Shown: positions 22,350-33,620 of the stretch, piece by piece
Numbering within the stretch: the stretch's first letter is position 1
Layout of the letters: each line of letters opens with the position of its first letter
Source: Monomorium pharaonis
Taxonomy: Eukaryota > Arthropoda > Insecta > Hymenoptera > Formicidae
Reading direction: 5' to 3'
DNA: 64,000 nt
Assembly: GCF_013373865.1 (NCBI RefSeq)
Contig: NC_050468.1
Span: forward strand, 13,847,496 to 13,911,495
Translations under genes and position numbers: made by a program
The notes under the pieces: generated by a model
What the model was told of the DNA's origin: nothing
The model's database searches: none
Seen by the model: only the letters and a program-made list of their open reading frames with translations

Positions 22350-25300
22350 TAAAAAAATATTCAAGGGAGGATGTTCTTTATCGCGTAGATTTTATACAGT
22401 TCAGAAAAAGGTACCCAAAAATTGATTAAATTATGGTTAAACTTATTTAATGAAAAAAGCATAGCTATTTTTATTATCCATGGACGAAGTAAGCTACTGT
22501 TTTTGTCTTGTTTGAATTTTAGTTACATTATCAAAAATTTTACAATTTTTCAAGAACATTATTTGAATACTTTGTCTTATTCTTGGATATTGTAAATACA
22601 GATTCTTATTTGTTTTATACATTGCGTTAAGCATTTCAAAACACGCACGGCAATAATAAAAATTTTTCTAAAAATTATACAATAAATAACATTTTTAATA
22701 TAAGACTCATTATTTTATGACAGTATTGCAGGATTGAAAAAGCGTACACGTGACATTAATTAAACGTAATATTTGTATAGTTAAAAATATCCGTAATGTA
22801 GCTTCAACTTTTGTGTAGCGACACTTTCATGAAATCTCACGTGTTCCTTCCACGTTCCTTAAACGGCGGACACAAGTGAAGGATATTAGGAGAGAAATCA
22901 CGAAGCGGAACAAAAAAGAAGAAGAGGAAGAAAAAAAGAAAACAGAAGAAAGAGAAACGGTGCAGTGCGCCTTCGAGGCGGAGTACCTCGCGCGTGTTTC
23001 CGCGATGACGCGACAGGGGGTTGCGTGGTCCACGACAGGGGCGCCGTTTCTGGAGTCTGTAATTTGAAATCTTCTCAGGGAAGGTTGCCCGGGTCCGCTA
23101 AGCTACGTACGTCTCACTGGGGGTTCACGCGAGGAAAGAGAAACAGAGACGGGGAAAAGGGAGAGGGAGAAAGAAAGACGAGAAGGAACTATAAGCGAGG
23201 CACCCCTCCCGCGTGGCCGCAAAGCGCCTCCCTCCATATTCTCGCGCGACAATGCAGCAAACTCCCGAGAAATTCACCCTGCAATCACCCGAACGAAGTC
23301 AAACGTTCTCAGGAAGCGACAATAACGGGGGGCGTCGTCGACGCACCGGCACGACAATGAGGTCATTACAAAACGCGGGGCACCGCGATTTCTCGCAAGG
23401 TAGCGCCAACCAATATACATCCCTCGCCGGGGGTGAACACTTAACACGTCTCACGCAGGTCTTCGACGCCTCTCGTCACTTTGGGAAACACGTATTTTGC
23501 AAATTTAGGTCTAACGTGTTACGAATAAATGAAATTTAAAGCAAGTGAGTTAAAGCGCAGGAAGATGGAACAGTATATTATCGAAATATATACCACCGTC
23601 AAAGTACATAAATTATTTTAGCGTATGTAAAAATGCGAGATTATTTGATTCTAAAAGAAAACTTAAACTAAATGTAACTTTATACTTTATAATTTATAAA
23701 TTAAACAAGAAATAATTAAAGAATTTAATACACTTTTTGGTAATGTAACAGATATAAATTATAATATCACTGAGACCGGATATTAATCATTAAAAGGTAA
23801 AAGTTAAGTAATGATATTTAAAGTTAATAATTTTTAACTAGTTATTTTTAAAACATATAAACTTTAATTTATTATCTCTTTTTTAAATTAAAGTTTAAGA
23901 AAAAATACATTCTCGTATAAAAGATAATACTTTGTAATTTTGTATAAACTTGATTAACAAATAAAATAATAATTTATTTAATAATATATTTTGTTATTCA
24001 GGGTAATCTAATTCTAAAGAATTACATTCTAATTTAATATAAATAAACCAACTTTATTTAATTAAAAATTTTAACTTATTTTTTAAAATTCTAACAATTT
24101 TATCTTTACGTTTGAAAATGTGTTTATACTTTTTTTTACCGTAACTTTTTTTACCGTAAGCTAAGTTTATAATTAATCAATCACGAAAGACTTTCTATTT
24201 CGAAAGTGTAAATAAATCTTTCATTTATCTATTAATCACGGAAAAAATATAATGTTAAGAATTGATGTGCAGGAAGGCGGCTGCGTAGTGGTGTTTAATA
24301 AATTTTACCGGGCTGGGGCGATTTATTTTCGGCGGATACCGGCGCGAATCGATCGTGGCAACAAATACGCGCCGCAGCGATAGTCATGTAGTAAAGCTCG
24401 TTATCGCATTATCTCGGGCACCGGTGATCCCCGGAGGGGGACGGGGTTGGGAAAAGGAGAGAAGGGGGGGGGTCAGGATCTATTCTATGGGGAACTCGCA
24501 TTTCACGCGGGGGTCCCGCCATCCGATCGGTTCCATTATGCCATGCGGAGCGTATCGCTTCGTGTATCTATGTGCTCCACTCTGCACGGACGGCGCCGAT
24601 AACATTGACGTCGCGATAATTTTGTAATATCGTCCAGCGTACATACGTATTTATACGTATATAAATATATGTATGTGTGTCCACATGCGTGCGCGCGAGA
24701 CGCGAGCATGTTGGACTGAACCTTATCAAATTTTCCAAATCACGTGGTGAACCCGAAAAAATACGGTAATAGAACATTTTGCCTTGTAATTACAACGGTG
24801 AAGCACAATGTAGACAATTTTATTATTTTTTCTAACAAATTCTTTACTGTAATTGAAGGGAAAGAATTTTTATTATGGTAATAAGTGCTTGTTGGCATTA
24901 TTATTAAATTGATTATTAATTTAACATTGTGATATCTTTTCTATATATTGATTGTTTTCTTTCTTTTTCTCTGTCTTCTTTTTCACAGTATCATGTATAA
25001 ATGGTTCCTAAAATCTGTATTTTTATCACAAAATAATTTATAATTTAGTCCTAAAAAAATGTGTGTGGTTTAATGTTTTCATATTTCTCTTCTCTCTAAA
25101 AAAAGACAGAAAGCAAGAAACTTTAATTAAAATTAAATTTAATATTTGTTTTTTATTAAATTTAACTAGAATTGTATTTTCTTGAAATATTGTAGTTATT
25201 TTAAGCAAACAATTACATAGTTTAACAAAAAGTGACTTTATTTTAAACCGGAATGAGACTATTATTTTCTATAACTTTCGGATGTTGAATTCCAGTTTTA

Positions 25301-25445
25301 ATAACTTTCTCACATCACAATTGAGAGATTCGTAATTAAAATTTCAAGAAGAATCTAATCTCATGTACTTTACTATACATTATCATATATTATTACAATA
25401 TGTAATAAATTAAAGTTTTACAATAAATATTAAGTATGTTGTTCG
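21652..25445. other. No gene seen
   Basis: GC-rich patches at 21780-22220 and 22830-23530, and a smaller one at 24270-24720, are separated by AT-rich DNA. (GA)n occurs at 22301-22346. A frame starting at 23251 (MQQTPEKFTL...) is followed by CAAG|GTAGCG and could be a first exon. No partner exon or family was recognised. Confidence 0.4.
22301..22346 (+). repeat. (GA)n microsatellite
   Basis: About 22 perfect AG dinucleotides. Confidence 0.92.
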
Positions 25446-25893
25446 GACTTTAAGTTATCGAAAGAAATTTTTAATGTCGGCTATGATTAGATATTATTTG
25501 TTAAATATTAGAGTATGTATATAAAATCCTAATACAATTTTTTGTTAAAATTTGAACATAAATTAATTTTTATCAGCTACTATTTCTATCATTTTGAAAT
25601 TGTCAATTTTAGCATTAGATTTGTATTCAGTATCACAAAAGAGTTCTATACATAAATTTTTACAACATCAGATTCAGACATTTTTTGAATTTTTATCTGT
25701 CATGTTGAATTCATTTTGAATTTGTCAATTTTGAGATGGGATTTGTATTTAGTGACTTATAAAAACTCCTAAGTTTAAAAGAACATAATTGAAACCTATT
25801 AGATAAATCGAAAATGATTTAATTCATAGCTTTTTCATATTTAACTACGCATATCTTTTAATCATAGCCAATACAAAAAATTTCTTTTGATAA
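25446..25893. mobile_element. Terminal-inverted-repeat element, decayed
   Basis: The left arm, ATCGAAAGAAATTTTTAATG followed by TCGGCTATGATTAGAT, is the approximate reverse complement of the right arm at 25851-25891, ending CAAAAAATTTCTTTTGAT. Arms are about 40 bp and the unit about 440 bp. Inside are two diverged copies (25592 and 25713) of a block containing TTGTCAATTTT and GATTTGTATT. There is no open frame, and I cannot name the family. Confidence 0.55.
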
Positions 25894-27090
25894 AAGTTCT
25901 AATAATATATTTAATTTTGATTGCAATAAATTTTTTTTCAGAATGTTATAATTGTAATATGACAAAACGAAAAGTGTTCTTTTGCAACTTTAATTGCAAA
26001 TTTCTCAAAATTGTTGATTCGGTTTTCAAATTGCTCACTGCAGTTTAAAAATTGGATTCGTATTTGGCGCACAAAGAAATATATAGAGAATTACTTGTCT
26101 CTGATGTTTGTTTTTTGTTAAACTGTTATAGAGAAAACATTTATTTGCAATCCACAATTAAATAAATACCAAAATCTATATACACGCAACCGATTCAATA
26201 TATCGAAGTGAAATATGTGGCATAGTAATCAAACGACAACTCTACACGAGTATTCATATGTAGATCAAAAGGTACAACGAAGAGGAAAAGTGACCGTAGC
26301 CGAAACGTCGGACACGCATATGTGTGTACCACGCGCGATGCGATTTATTCGACGGCAACAATCCGATAAGGCAGCTTTTAAAGTCCTTTAAAAAGCAATA
26401 CATCGCGCCGCTGTCGACGCGATGAAGGGCGAGACACGAGAGGGTACTCTCAATAAACGTCCTGCTAGATTCTATACCCGCACGTGACTCTGTTATCCGG
26501 TGATCTTAAATACTTGGCCGCGTGTCGATCATCCTGATCATCGCGTTATAGCTCTCACAAATGATTCCGCCTGAGAATCATATCTTATGTAGCGATCCTC
26601 GCGCTATGATGAAACTTACTCCGCTATTTTCTTTGCTGCTACTCCTACTTTTTTTCTCATGAAATTTTTGTCACGAAAGCGAAATATATTCAGTGTTAAC
26701 AAATTTTGCAAAAGAGATTTATTTAAAGCTCAATTACCAGAAGATTTAATGTTGTTGTAAAATAGAAAAATGTGCAAGAATAAATCGGTTGGCGCAAATT
26801 AAAAAATGCACGGACATGCGATTATACGTGGCTATTATCTTTCATATCCAATAACAATATTTTTGGCCGTGCCGACATGACAAAATGAGAAAAGTCGTCG
26901 GAAATAGCGTAGTGGTAAAACTGCGGTGGGCACAACGACAGTTTCCAAGATCTCTGGGGAGCGTAGCGCCGTGTTACAGACAGGCTACGCGAACGCCCAT
27001 GTTATGGGGTTGTCAAAGCACCGACAGGATGACATCTCTATTATCACGTACCGACCATAAAGCAGGACGGGCACGAGATAGGAGAGAAGG

Positions 27091-27164
<74 letters not shown>

Positions 27165-28408
27165 GAGGGAGAGAGAGAGAGAGAGAGAGAACGAGAAGAA
27201 GCGAGAGATTCCACGTGAAAACGCGTGCCACCGAGATAACGGATCTCCCCGATGATAATCCTCCTTGGTGCCGCGCAGGACCACATATGGCCGAACCCCA
27301 TGACTGTTAAACAGATCTCCGCTCTTGTAGTTAAGAATGTGTTCCGCGAGTTATATGGATTTGTCATCGGACTCGTGTCAATCTGTTCGTCTATCTAACA
27401 AGTAAAAAATCGCTATTTCTTTGCTTTTCTGAATAAACAAATTGTAACATAGTTGCAACTGGCACAAAATAAAACGTGTACATATGATAGCATGATGTCG
27501 ATTATGAAAAATGGATAAAATCTAAAAAAAATGATCTGCTTAACTCGTAAACAATGATATAATATGTAGAAAAAAGTTTCCAATACTACTTTGTGTCTAG
27601 ATTGTATTTCTTAAACCAAAATTACAAATAAAACTTTAAAAATCTAAATATAAACTACAAAGTGTCTTCTATCAGTTGATATAGTAGTTTTTATAATATT
27701 GTTTCAAATTGAGCAATAATTAAATTCTTCATAAGATAAGCAAAAATAAGCGTTTAATCAAATCCAAAAATTGATATAGCAAGCAGTAAGGTTACATTTT
27801 TTCTTTCTCTTTAACATGCGATACAAAATATTTACAAATTAATGTACATGAGGATTTCTAGAAACCTTTTACTTTGATGTGAAACATTTTACATTGTCTT
27901 ATATAAATACCACATATTTTATTTCGCAAGACATAACATGTAGCACAACAATATATAAAGATTACATTAGATTGTTGCTAGCTTAATAGATCTTCTAATG
28001 GTGTGTCTTTTATTCATAATTCTATATAGTTTTTATTATAGTTTATAGTTTATTTTATGGACAGGTAAGTTTACCCTAAACCTTAATTTGATATTTTAAA
28101 ACTGCATTATAAAAAAGTAAAAATAGAACAATTTTAGGAGATTAATTATACATAAGATAATCCAATATTACCAATAATATACTCACTATTGTTTAAACTG
28201 TAATGTGCAAAAAAAAATTATGTAAACTTTATTCTTATTTTTAAGGAATTTATTTGTAGCTGATTTTACATAAAGAAAAAAATGAACATACAGATTGTGG
28301 GTTATTACTTTTTTAATTATTTAAAATTATATTTTTATTTATATTAATAAACTGTAATTTAATTTCTGAGAAATATTATTTTAGAAGATTTATGTTGAAA
28401 TATTGGCA
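25894..28408. other. No gene seen
   Basis: AT-rich DNA with a GC-richer stretch at 26200-27320 that holds a long (GA)n tract. A tRNA A-box-like string lies near 26905, but no B box or cloverleaf follows. A GAAACGTC motif with a small stem lies near 26302. Confidence 0.45.
27094..27190 (+). repeat. Long (GA)n microsatellite
   Basis: About 97 bp of GA dinucleotides with one short G-rich interruption near 27161-27170. Poly-Arg/Glu and Leu/Ser frames across it are artefacts. Confidence 0.95.
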
Positions 28409-28418
28409 ATTTTTTCTA

Positions 28419-28539
28419 TGTAGCTGAAGCTAGCAGCCAAAGACAGCAGCCAAACGCCGAGCAGCCAGGGCCGAACGTCATATAGGTGTTTCCAAGGGAC
28501 ACCATTCAATGACACATTAAAAATTCCCTGGTTATGAGA
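28419..28539 (+). repeat. Left terminal inverted repeat
   Basis: Contains three AGCAGCCA-type subrepeats in its first 50 bp, then CGTCATATAGGTGTTTCC and, further in, AAAAATTCCCTGGTTATGAG. The right arm preserves all these blocks. Confidence 0.8.
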
Positions 28540-28819
28540 ATTTCATTCGCGATCGTTATTAATTGTTTAGTGGGTTTTTAATTGTTAATTACGTTAGTCA
28601 GATAAATACAAGAAACGCTGTCTTCAAATTTCTACGAAAATATTTTTTAAAGTCTAGAACGACTTAATTAACCGTATATGAGAACTTTTTATGAAAATGC
28701 ACTTTTGCAAAACAGTTGATTACCAGAATAACGCAGCGATTTTTCTTTTTGTAAAGTACATTACCGCTTTTTGCCGCAACCAGAACTGACGACGAGGACG
28801 TAGCGGTTTCACGGCTCCA

Positions 28820-30564
28820 AACGATAAAAATTAATTTAAAAATATTTATAACAATTAAGAAAACGAACGTCCTCTCGCGAATGATTGATCAGTCGATTGT
28901 ACGTTACGGAAAGATATTTCCAGCCAAATTTGGTGGAAATCGTACATTGCGTTTAGGCGTGAGGCACAGGAAACAATAAAAGTTAATTTTTTAAATATTT
29001 ATAACAATTAGGAAAATGCACGTCCTCTCGCGAATGATCGATCAGTCGATTGTACGTTACGGAAAGATATTTCCAGCCAAATTTGGTGGAAATCGTACAT
29101 TGCGTTTAGGCGTGAAGCGCAGGAAACAATAAAAGTTAATTTTTTAAATATTTATAACAATTAGGAAAATGCACGTCCTCTCGCGAATAATCGATCAGTC
29201 GATTGTGCGTTACGGAAAGATATTTCCAGCCAAATTTGGAGGAAATCGTACATTACGTTTAGGCGTGAGGCGCAGGAAACAATAAATGTTAATTTTTTAA
29301 ATATTTATAACAATTAGGAAAACAAACGTCCTCTCGCAAATGATTGATCAGTCGATTGTACGTTACGGAAAGATATTTCCAGCTAAATTTGGTGGAAATC
29401 GTACATTGCGTTTAGGCGTGAGGCGCAGGAAACAATAAAAGTTAATTTTTTAAATATTTATAACAATTAGGAAAATGCACGTCCTCTCGCGAATAATCGA
29501 TCAGTCGATTGTGCGTTACGGAAAGATATTTCCAGCCAAATTTGGAGGAAATCGTACATTACGTTTAGGCGTGAGGCGCAGGAAACAATAAATGTTAATT
29601 TTTTAAATATTTATAACAATTAGGAAAATGCACGTCCTCTCGCGAATGATCGATCAGTCGATTGTACGTTACGGAAAGATATTTCCAGCCAAATTTGGTG
29701 GAAATCATACATTGCGTTTAGGCGTGAAGCGCAGGAAACAATAAAAGTTAATTTTTTAAATATTTATAACAATTAGGAAAATGCACGTTTTCTCGCGAAT
29801 AATCGATCAGTCGATTGTACGTTACGGAAAGATATTTCCAGCCAAATTTGGTGGAAATCGTACATTGCGTTTAGGCGTGAGGCGCAGGAAACAATAAAAG
29901 TTAATTTTTTAAATATTTATAACAATTAGGAAAATGCACGTCCTCTCGCGAATGATCGATCAGTCGATTGTGCGTTACGGAAAGATATTTCCAGCCAAAT
30001 TTGGAGGAAATCGTACATTACGTTTAGGCGTGAGGCGCAGGAAACAATAAATGTTAATTTTTTAAATATTTATAACAATTAGGAAAACAAACGTCCTCTC
30101 GCGAATGATTGATCAGTCGATTGTACGTTACGGAAAGATATTTCCAACTAAATTTGGTGGAAATCGTACATTGCGTTTAGGCGTGAGGCGCAGGAAACAA
30201 TAAAAGTTAATTTTTTAAATATTTATAACAATTAGGAAAATGCACGTCCTCTCGCGAATGATCGATCAGTCGATTGTGCGTTACGGAAAGATATTTCCAG
30301 CCAAATTTGGTGGAAATCGTACATTGCGTTTAGGCGTGAGGCGCAGGAAACAATAAAAGTTAATTTTTTAAATATTTATAACAATTAGGAAAATGCACGT
30401 CCTCTCGCGAATGATCGATTAGTCGATTGTACGTTACGGAAATATATTTCCAGCCAAATTTGGAGGAAATCGTATTTTGCGTTTAGGCGCGGAAAATGAT
30501 AAAAATTAATTTAAAAAATTTATAACAACTGGTAAATTACAAGTCTTGTCGCAAATGATCGATT
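28820..30564 (+). repeat. 153-bp tandem array, about 11.4 copies
   Basis: The landmark CGTACATTGCG recurs at 28941, 29094, 29247, 29400, 29553, 29706, 29859, 30012, 30165, 30318 and 30471 (some with substitutions), always exactly 153 bp apart. Outer units are more diverged than inner ones. Variant sites (GGTGG/GGAGG, TTGCG/TTACG, AAAAG/AAATG) are shared between non-adjacent units. This suggests multi-unit exchange. Stops occur in all frames. Confidence 0.95.
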
Positions 30565-30615
30565 ATGTATTATAATGACTAAACTCTATGCAAATTTTTT
30601 AAAGTTTGTTAAAAA

Positions 30616-30737
30616 TCTCATAATCAGGGAATTTTTAACGTTTGATTGAATAGTACCTCCTGGAAACGCCTATATGACGTTCAACCCTGGCCGCTCGACG
30701 TTTGGCTGCTGCCTTTGGCTGCTAGCTTCAGCTACAT
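30616..30737 (-). repeat. Right terminal inverted repeat
   Basis: Reverse complement of 28419-28539 with mismatches. It ends ...CTTCAGCTACAT directly before the second ATTTTTTCTA. Confidence 0.8.
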
Positions 30738-30860
30738 ATTTTTTCTAATATGTATAATATATTATAATATAAATTTTTAAATCTTGTATGCGTTTTTATA
30801 AATATTTCACACAATAATTAATTACGGAGAAAGTTTCATCTCTGTTAATAAATCTTCATG

Positions 30861-31198
30861 TACACGGAGAGAATTTTCTCTTAAAAATTACCCTGAAAAT
30901 CGTGGTAATTGTGAGACAACGTAAACCTTGGAAAATTTTACCATACTTTTAATAAAATTTACAAAAATTTAGTAAAGTTTAGTAAAATTTTAAGAAAATT
31001 TGGCTAAGTTTTAGTAAATTTTGTTAGAAGTATAGTAAAATTTACTAAAACTTAGCCAAATTTTCTTAAAATTTTACTAAACTTTACTAAATTTTTGTAA
31101 ATTTTATTAAAAGTATGGTAAAATTTTCCAAGGTTTACGTTGTCTCACAATTACCACGATTTTCAGGGTAATTTTTAAGAGAAAATTCTCTCCGTGTA
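30861..31198. mobile_element. Near-perfect 338-bp palindrome (foldback MITE)
   Basis: It begins TACACGGAGAGAATTTTCTC and ends with the exact complement, GAGAAAATTCTCTCCGTGTA. Arms of about 160 bp are almost identical through the ACCCTGAAAATCGTGG and AACGTAAACCTTGG blocks, with only a few unpaired bases at the centre. The terminal TA is probably the target duplication. There is no coding capacity. The arm identity implies recent origin or ongoing arm correction. Confidence 0.9.
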
Positions 31199-33159
31199 TG
31201 ATACTGCTATTCCGTTTTAATGAACCTACGTAAATTGACATATTCAGAAGATCACAGTGAAATAGAATAGAATAGGATCAGGCCAAACACGTTCGTTTGC
31301 GTTTTCGAGTGGTTTGAATAGCAGCCACTCGAGAGGGGCTGAATGAGAGAAGCTTGAAAGCTCGCCGCTGAGGCTTCCGGTCAGCCAGCACATAATTTTG
31401 TTACTTTGCACGAAATTGGATTAAGGGGTTCGTTAAGGGCGCATTAGAGCACGTTAACATGTCACACGATGACCCCGAACCCCGAATTACATTGTATCGC
31501 TCGGTGAAATTTCAATAGGCGACCACCGGCAACCCTGCTGCGTGTTCCGGATATGCTGTGCGTTTCTCTTCGTTTCCCTATTTTCCTACGACCGTTCTCC
31601 TTAAATTCACCGTCGCGTATTCGTCCAACTGCATTTGGCGTGGCAATTGAATTTATCTTCTGAACAAATGTGTTATTATAATATAAATTATTAATTTATT
31701 TGTTCAGATTTTATTTATGCAAAAAGACATTAAATATTTTAGAACCAGAATGTAATTTTCAAAAAATATGAAAATTGTATTTGACATTAAAACGTTTTAA
31801 TATTACGATAATACTAAAATAAACAGAAATGCTTTTAAATAAAATATTATGTAGCGAATATATGTTATTTCAATTCTGTATTATGTCATATAGTATTACA
31901 TTAATGAATTTTCTTTCGCCTTTAATTCCCGTATATACCTTGTAGAAAACATTTTATATTCACATTAAAACGAATTCTTGTTAACATTTTTATGTTAACA
32001 AACTAAAAAGATTAATTTAACACAATGTATTTTAATATTTAATATGAAATTGATATTTATTATTTTTTCGTATTGAAATAATGCAAGTGATTTATATATT
32101 TTGCAAATAATACGAAAATAATGTAATTTTGAAACATAAATTTTAAGATGACTTTAAAAAAAGGAACTGATTGGTTGCTGATGAAGTTGCTGATGCTGAA
32201 GTAGTTTGCATTCGTAACTTATAATATTTTATCATTGATTAAATTATACGAGAAAAATGTTATGTTAATTACTTTCCCATATTTATATTACATTTTAACA
32301 CATTTATCTTGTATTAAATTAATACAAAAATTTGCGATATATGCGTGTTAAATTTTACACAAATTTTTCCACTGTATATATAAATATAACTTTATATGTA
32401 AGTTCTATTTTTCGATATAAAAGATTATATACCGTGTGTGTATGCAACAACATCGAATTTGAGACTATCGTCCTAATCTTCCGGCGAATTCGTGCGTTCC
32501 ATCGATGCGACGAGACCTCATTTCCGAAGTACCCTTCCGATTCTAATCATCGTGTCACAATGCCGCAGCACGCGGTCGTCGTCAATGAGGAAGGAGTCAC
32601 AATGCGAAAGAAGAAAGAGCGTGAATGTGTACCGGTTACAGTAACCGGGCTTGTCATGCGTGGCTTCCACGCGCGGAAGGAAGGAAGCGCCGGTGGCCGT
32701 GGCTCGATCTAAGTTCGTCCAAAAGTCGCGTCACCACGTCTCGCCGACCGGATCGTCGCCGCGGGACGCACACGTCGGAGATGCTAGATAAATGCCGAGC
32801 CGCGGGTAAGGCCCTCTTAATTATAAAGCTCGCCGGCGATAATTGTCGTGTAGTTGAACCGAACATTGTGACGGCATGTTTTCCCGCCACGCCTACCTCG
32901 CTGTTCGCCGCAGCGGGCGAGCTCCCGGTTTCTTGCGTGTCTGCGCGCCCGTGGGACTCTCCTTTTGCCTTTCTTCCTTGACTTACCCCCGTGTCATCCG
33001 ACTGCACTGGCGGAGGGGAGGTTCCGCACGGGATATCGCGAGGTGATCTTTCTGTTTTAATCTCGAGATTCACGTGCGGACTGCTTTGATAGTTTGCGAA
33101 AATTTGCTGTTACAAGGAAAATTCGGCAAAACAAATGAAACGAGGACCAATGTAACGAC
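31199..33159. other. No gene seen
   Basis: AT-rich DNA with GC-rich patches at 31250-31640 and 32460-33090. Frames in the second patch (up to 139 codons on the minus strand) overlap on both strands and show no domain. Confidence 0.45.
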
Positions 33160-33263
33160 TTAGGTTGTGTTTCAAAATTGCCGTCAGTATTAAAAATCTA
33201 TAGTTTCCGTTACGTACACCATAGATTTTCAGTACTGACAGCAATTTTGAAACACAAACTTAA
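33160..33263. mobile_element. 104-bp foldback element with TTA ends
   Basis: Left TTAGGTTGTGTTTCAAAATT and right AATTTTGAAACACAAACTTAA are inverted copies. Pairing continues through GTCAGTA...AATCTATAG. The loop is about 15-20 bp. TTA at both outer ends would fit a Harbinger-type three-base target, which is an inference. The whole unit is a hairpin. Confidence 0.75.
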
Positions 33264-33413
33264 TCGACACAAGTCTTTTGCAATTAAAGAGTCTGTGAAT
33301 AATTTTGGTAGATAAAACAATTTCGATATTTTCATTTGTTTAACAATATTTTGATTTAAATCTATAATTCGCTTTATCCATGAAAGTTCATTCTTTAGAA
33401 TAACTTTCCAGCA

Positions 33414-33620
33414 ACAATATTCCGTCTCGGAAATATAATATGTATTCTCAACATGCCAATGATTCATCTGCACGTTGCACGCTTGTAAAAATGCGTAAGT
33501 TGACTTGCATATTTTCAAAATTTAACCTATCTTTTTAAGTGTATTAAATATTCTTTTGTCTAGAATTTAGTATTTGTGTGCAATATCTTATATAAATATA
33601 ATTATAGTTTAAATAATTTT
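33414..33620 (-). repeat. Arm 1 of a long inverted duplication
   Basis: About 207 bp that reappears inverted at 34522-34736 with roughly 85% identity by eye. Read on the minus strand it includes ACTTACGCATTTTTACAAG and CAGATGAATCATTGG. Part of it lies in a 102-codon frame, but the other arm breaks that frame, so I do not call a gene. Confidence 0.8.

Larger units (their letters stand above)
28409..30747. mobile_element. Non-autonomous TIR element carrying a 153-bp tandem array
   Basis: Terminal inverted repeats of about 120 bp lie at 28419-28539 (starting TGTAGCTGAAGCTAGCAGCC) and 30616-30737, with scattered mismatches. Both ends are flanked by the 10-bp direct repeat ATTTTTTCTA (28409-28418, 30738-30747), a likely target-site duplication. 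A 9-10 bp duplication with long TIRs is characteristic of Mutator-like elements, so that is my best guess at class. Nearly all the interior is tandem array. No open frame of any size is present, so mobility would need transposase in trans. Confidence 0.8.

Noticed and set aside
23213..23539. Possible first exon (MQQTPEKFTL...) followed by a GT donor
   Set aside because: It looks protein-like but has no family match I recognise and no partner exon. It is kept as a note in the interval entry rather than called.
26900..26960. tRNA-like A box (TAGCGTAGTGGTAAAAC)
   Set aside because: There is no B box at the right distance and no acceptor or anticodon stems, so it is not a tRNA. A SINE promoter is also unsupported.
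26885..27310. 141-codon plus frame and long minus frames
   Set aside because: Their length comes from the 97-bp (GA)n tract, which reads as Arg/Glu or Leu/Ser repeats.
28820..30564. CRISPR-like regular repeats
   Set aside because: The 153-bp and 164-bp arrays are contiguous units without unique spacers in a eukaryotic setting. They are tandem satellite DNA.
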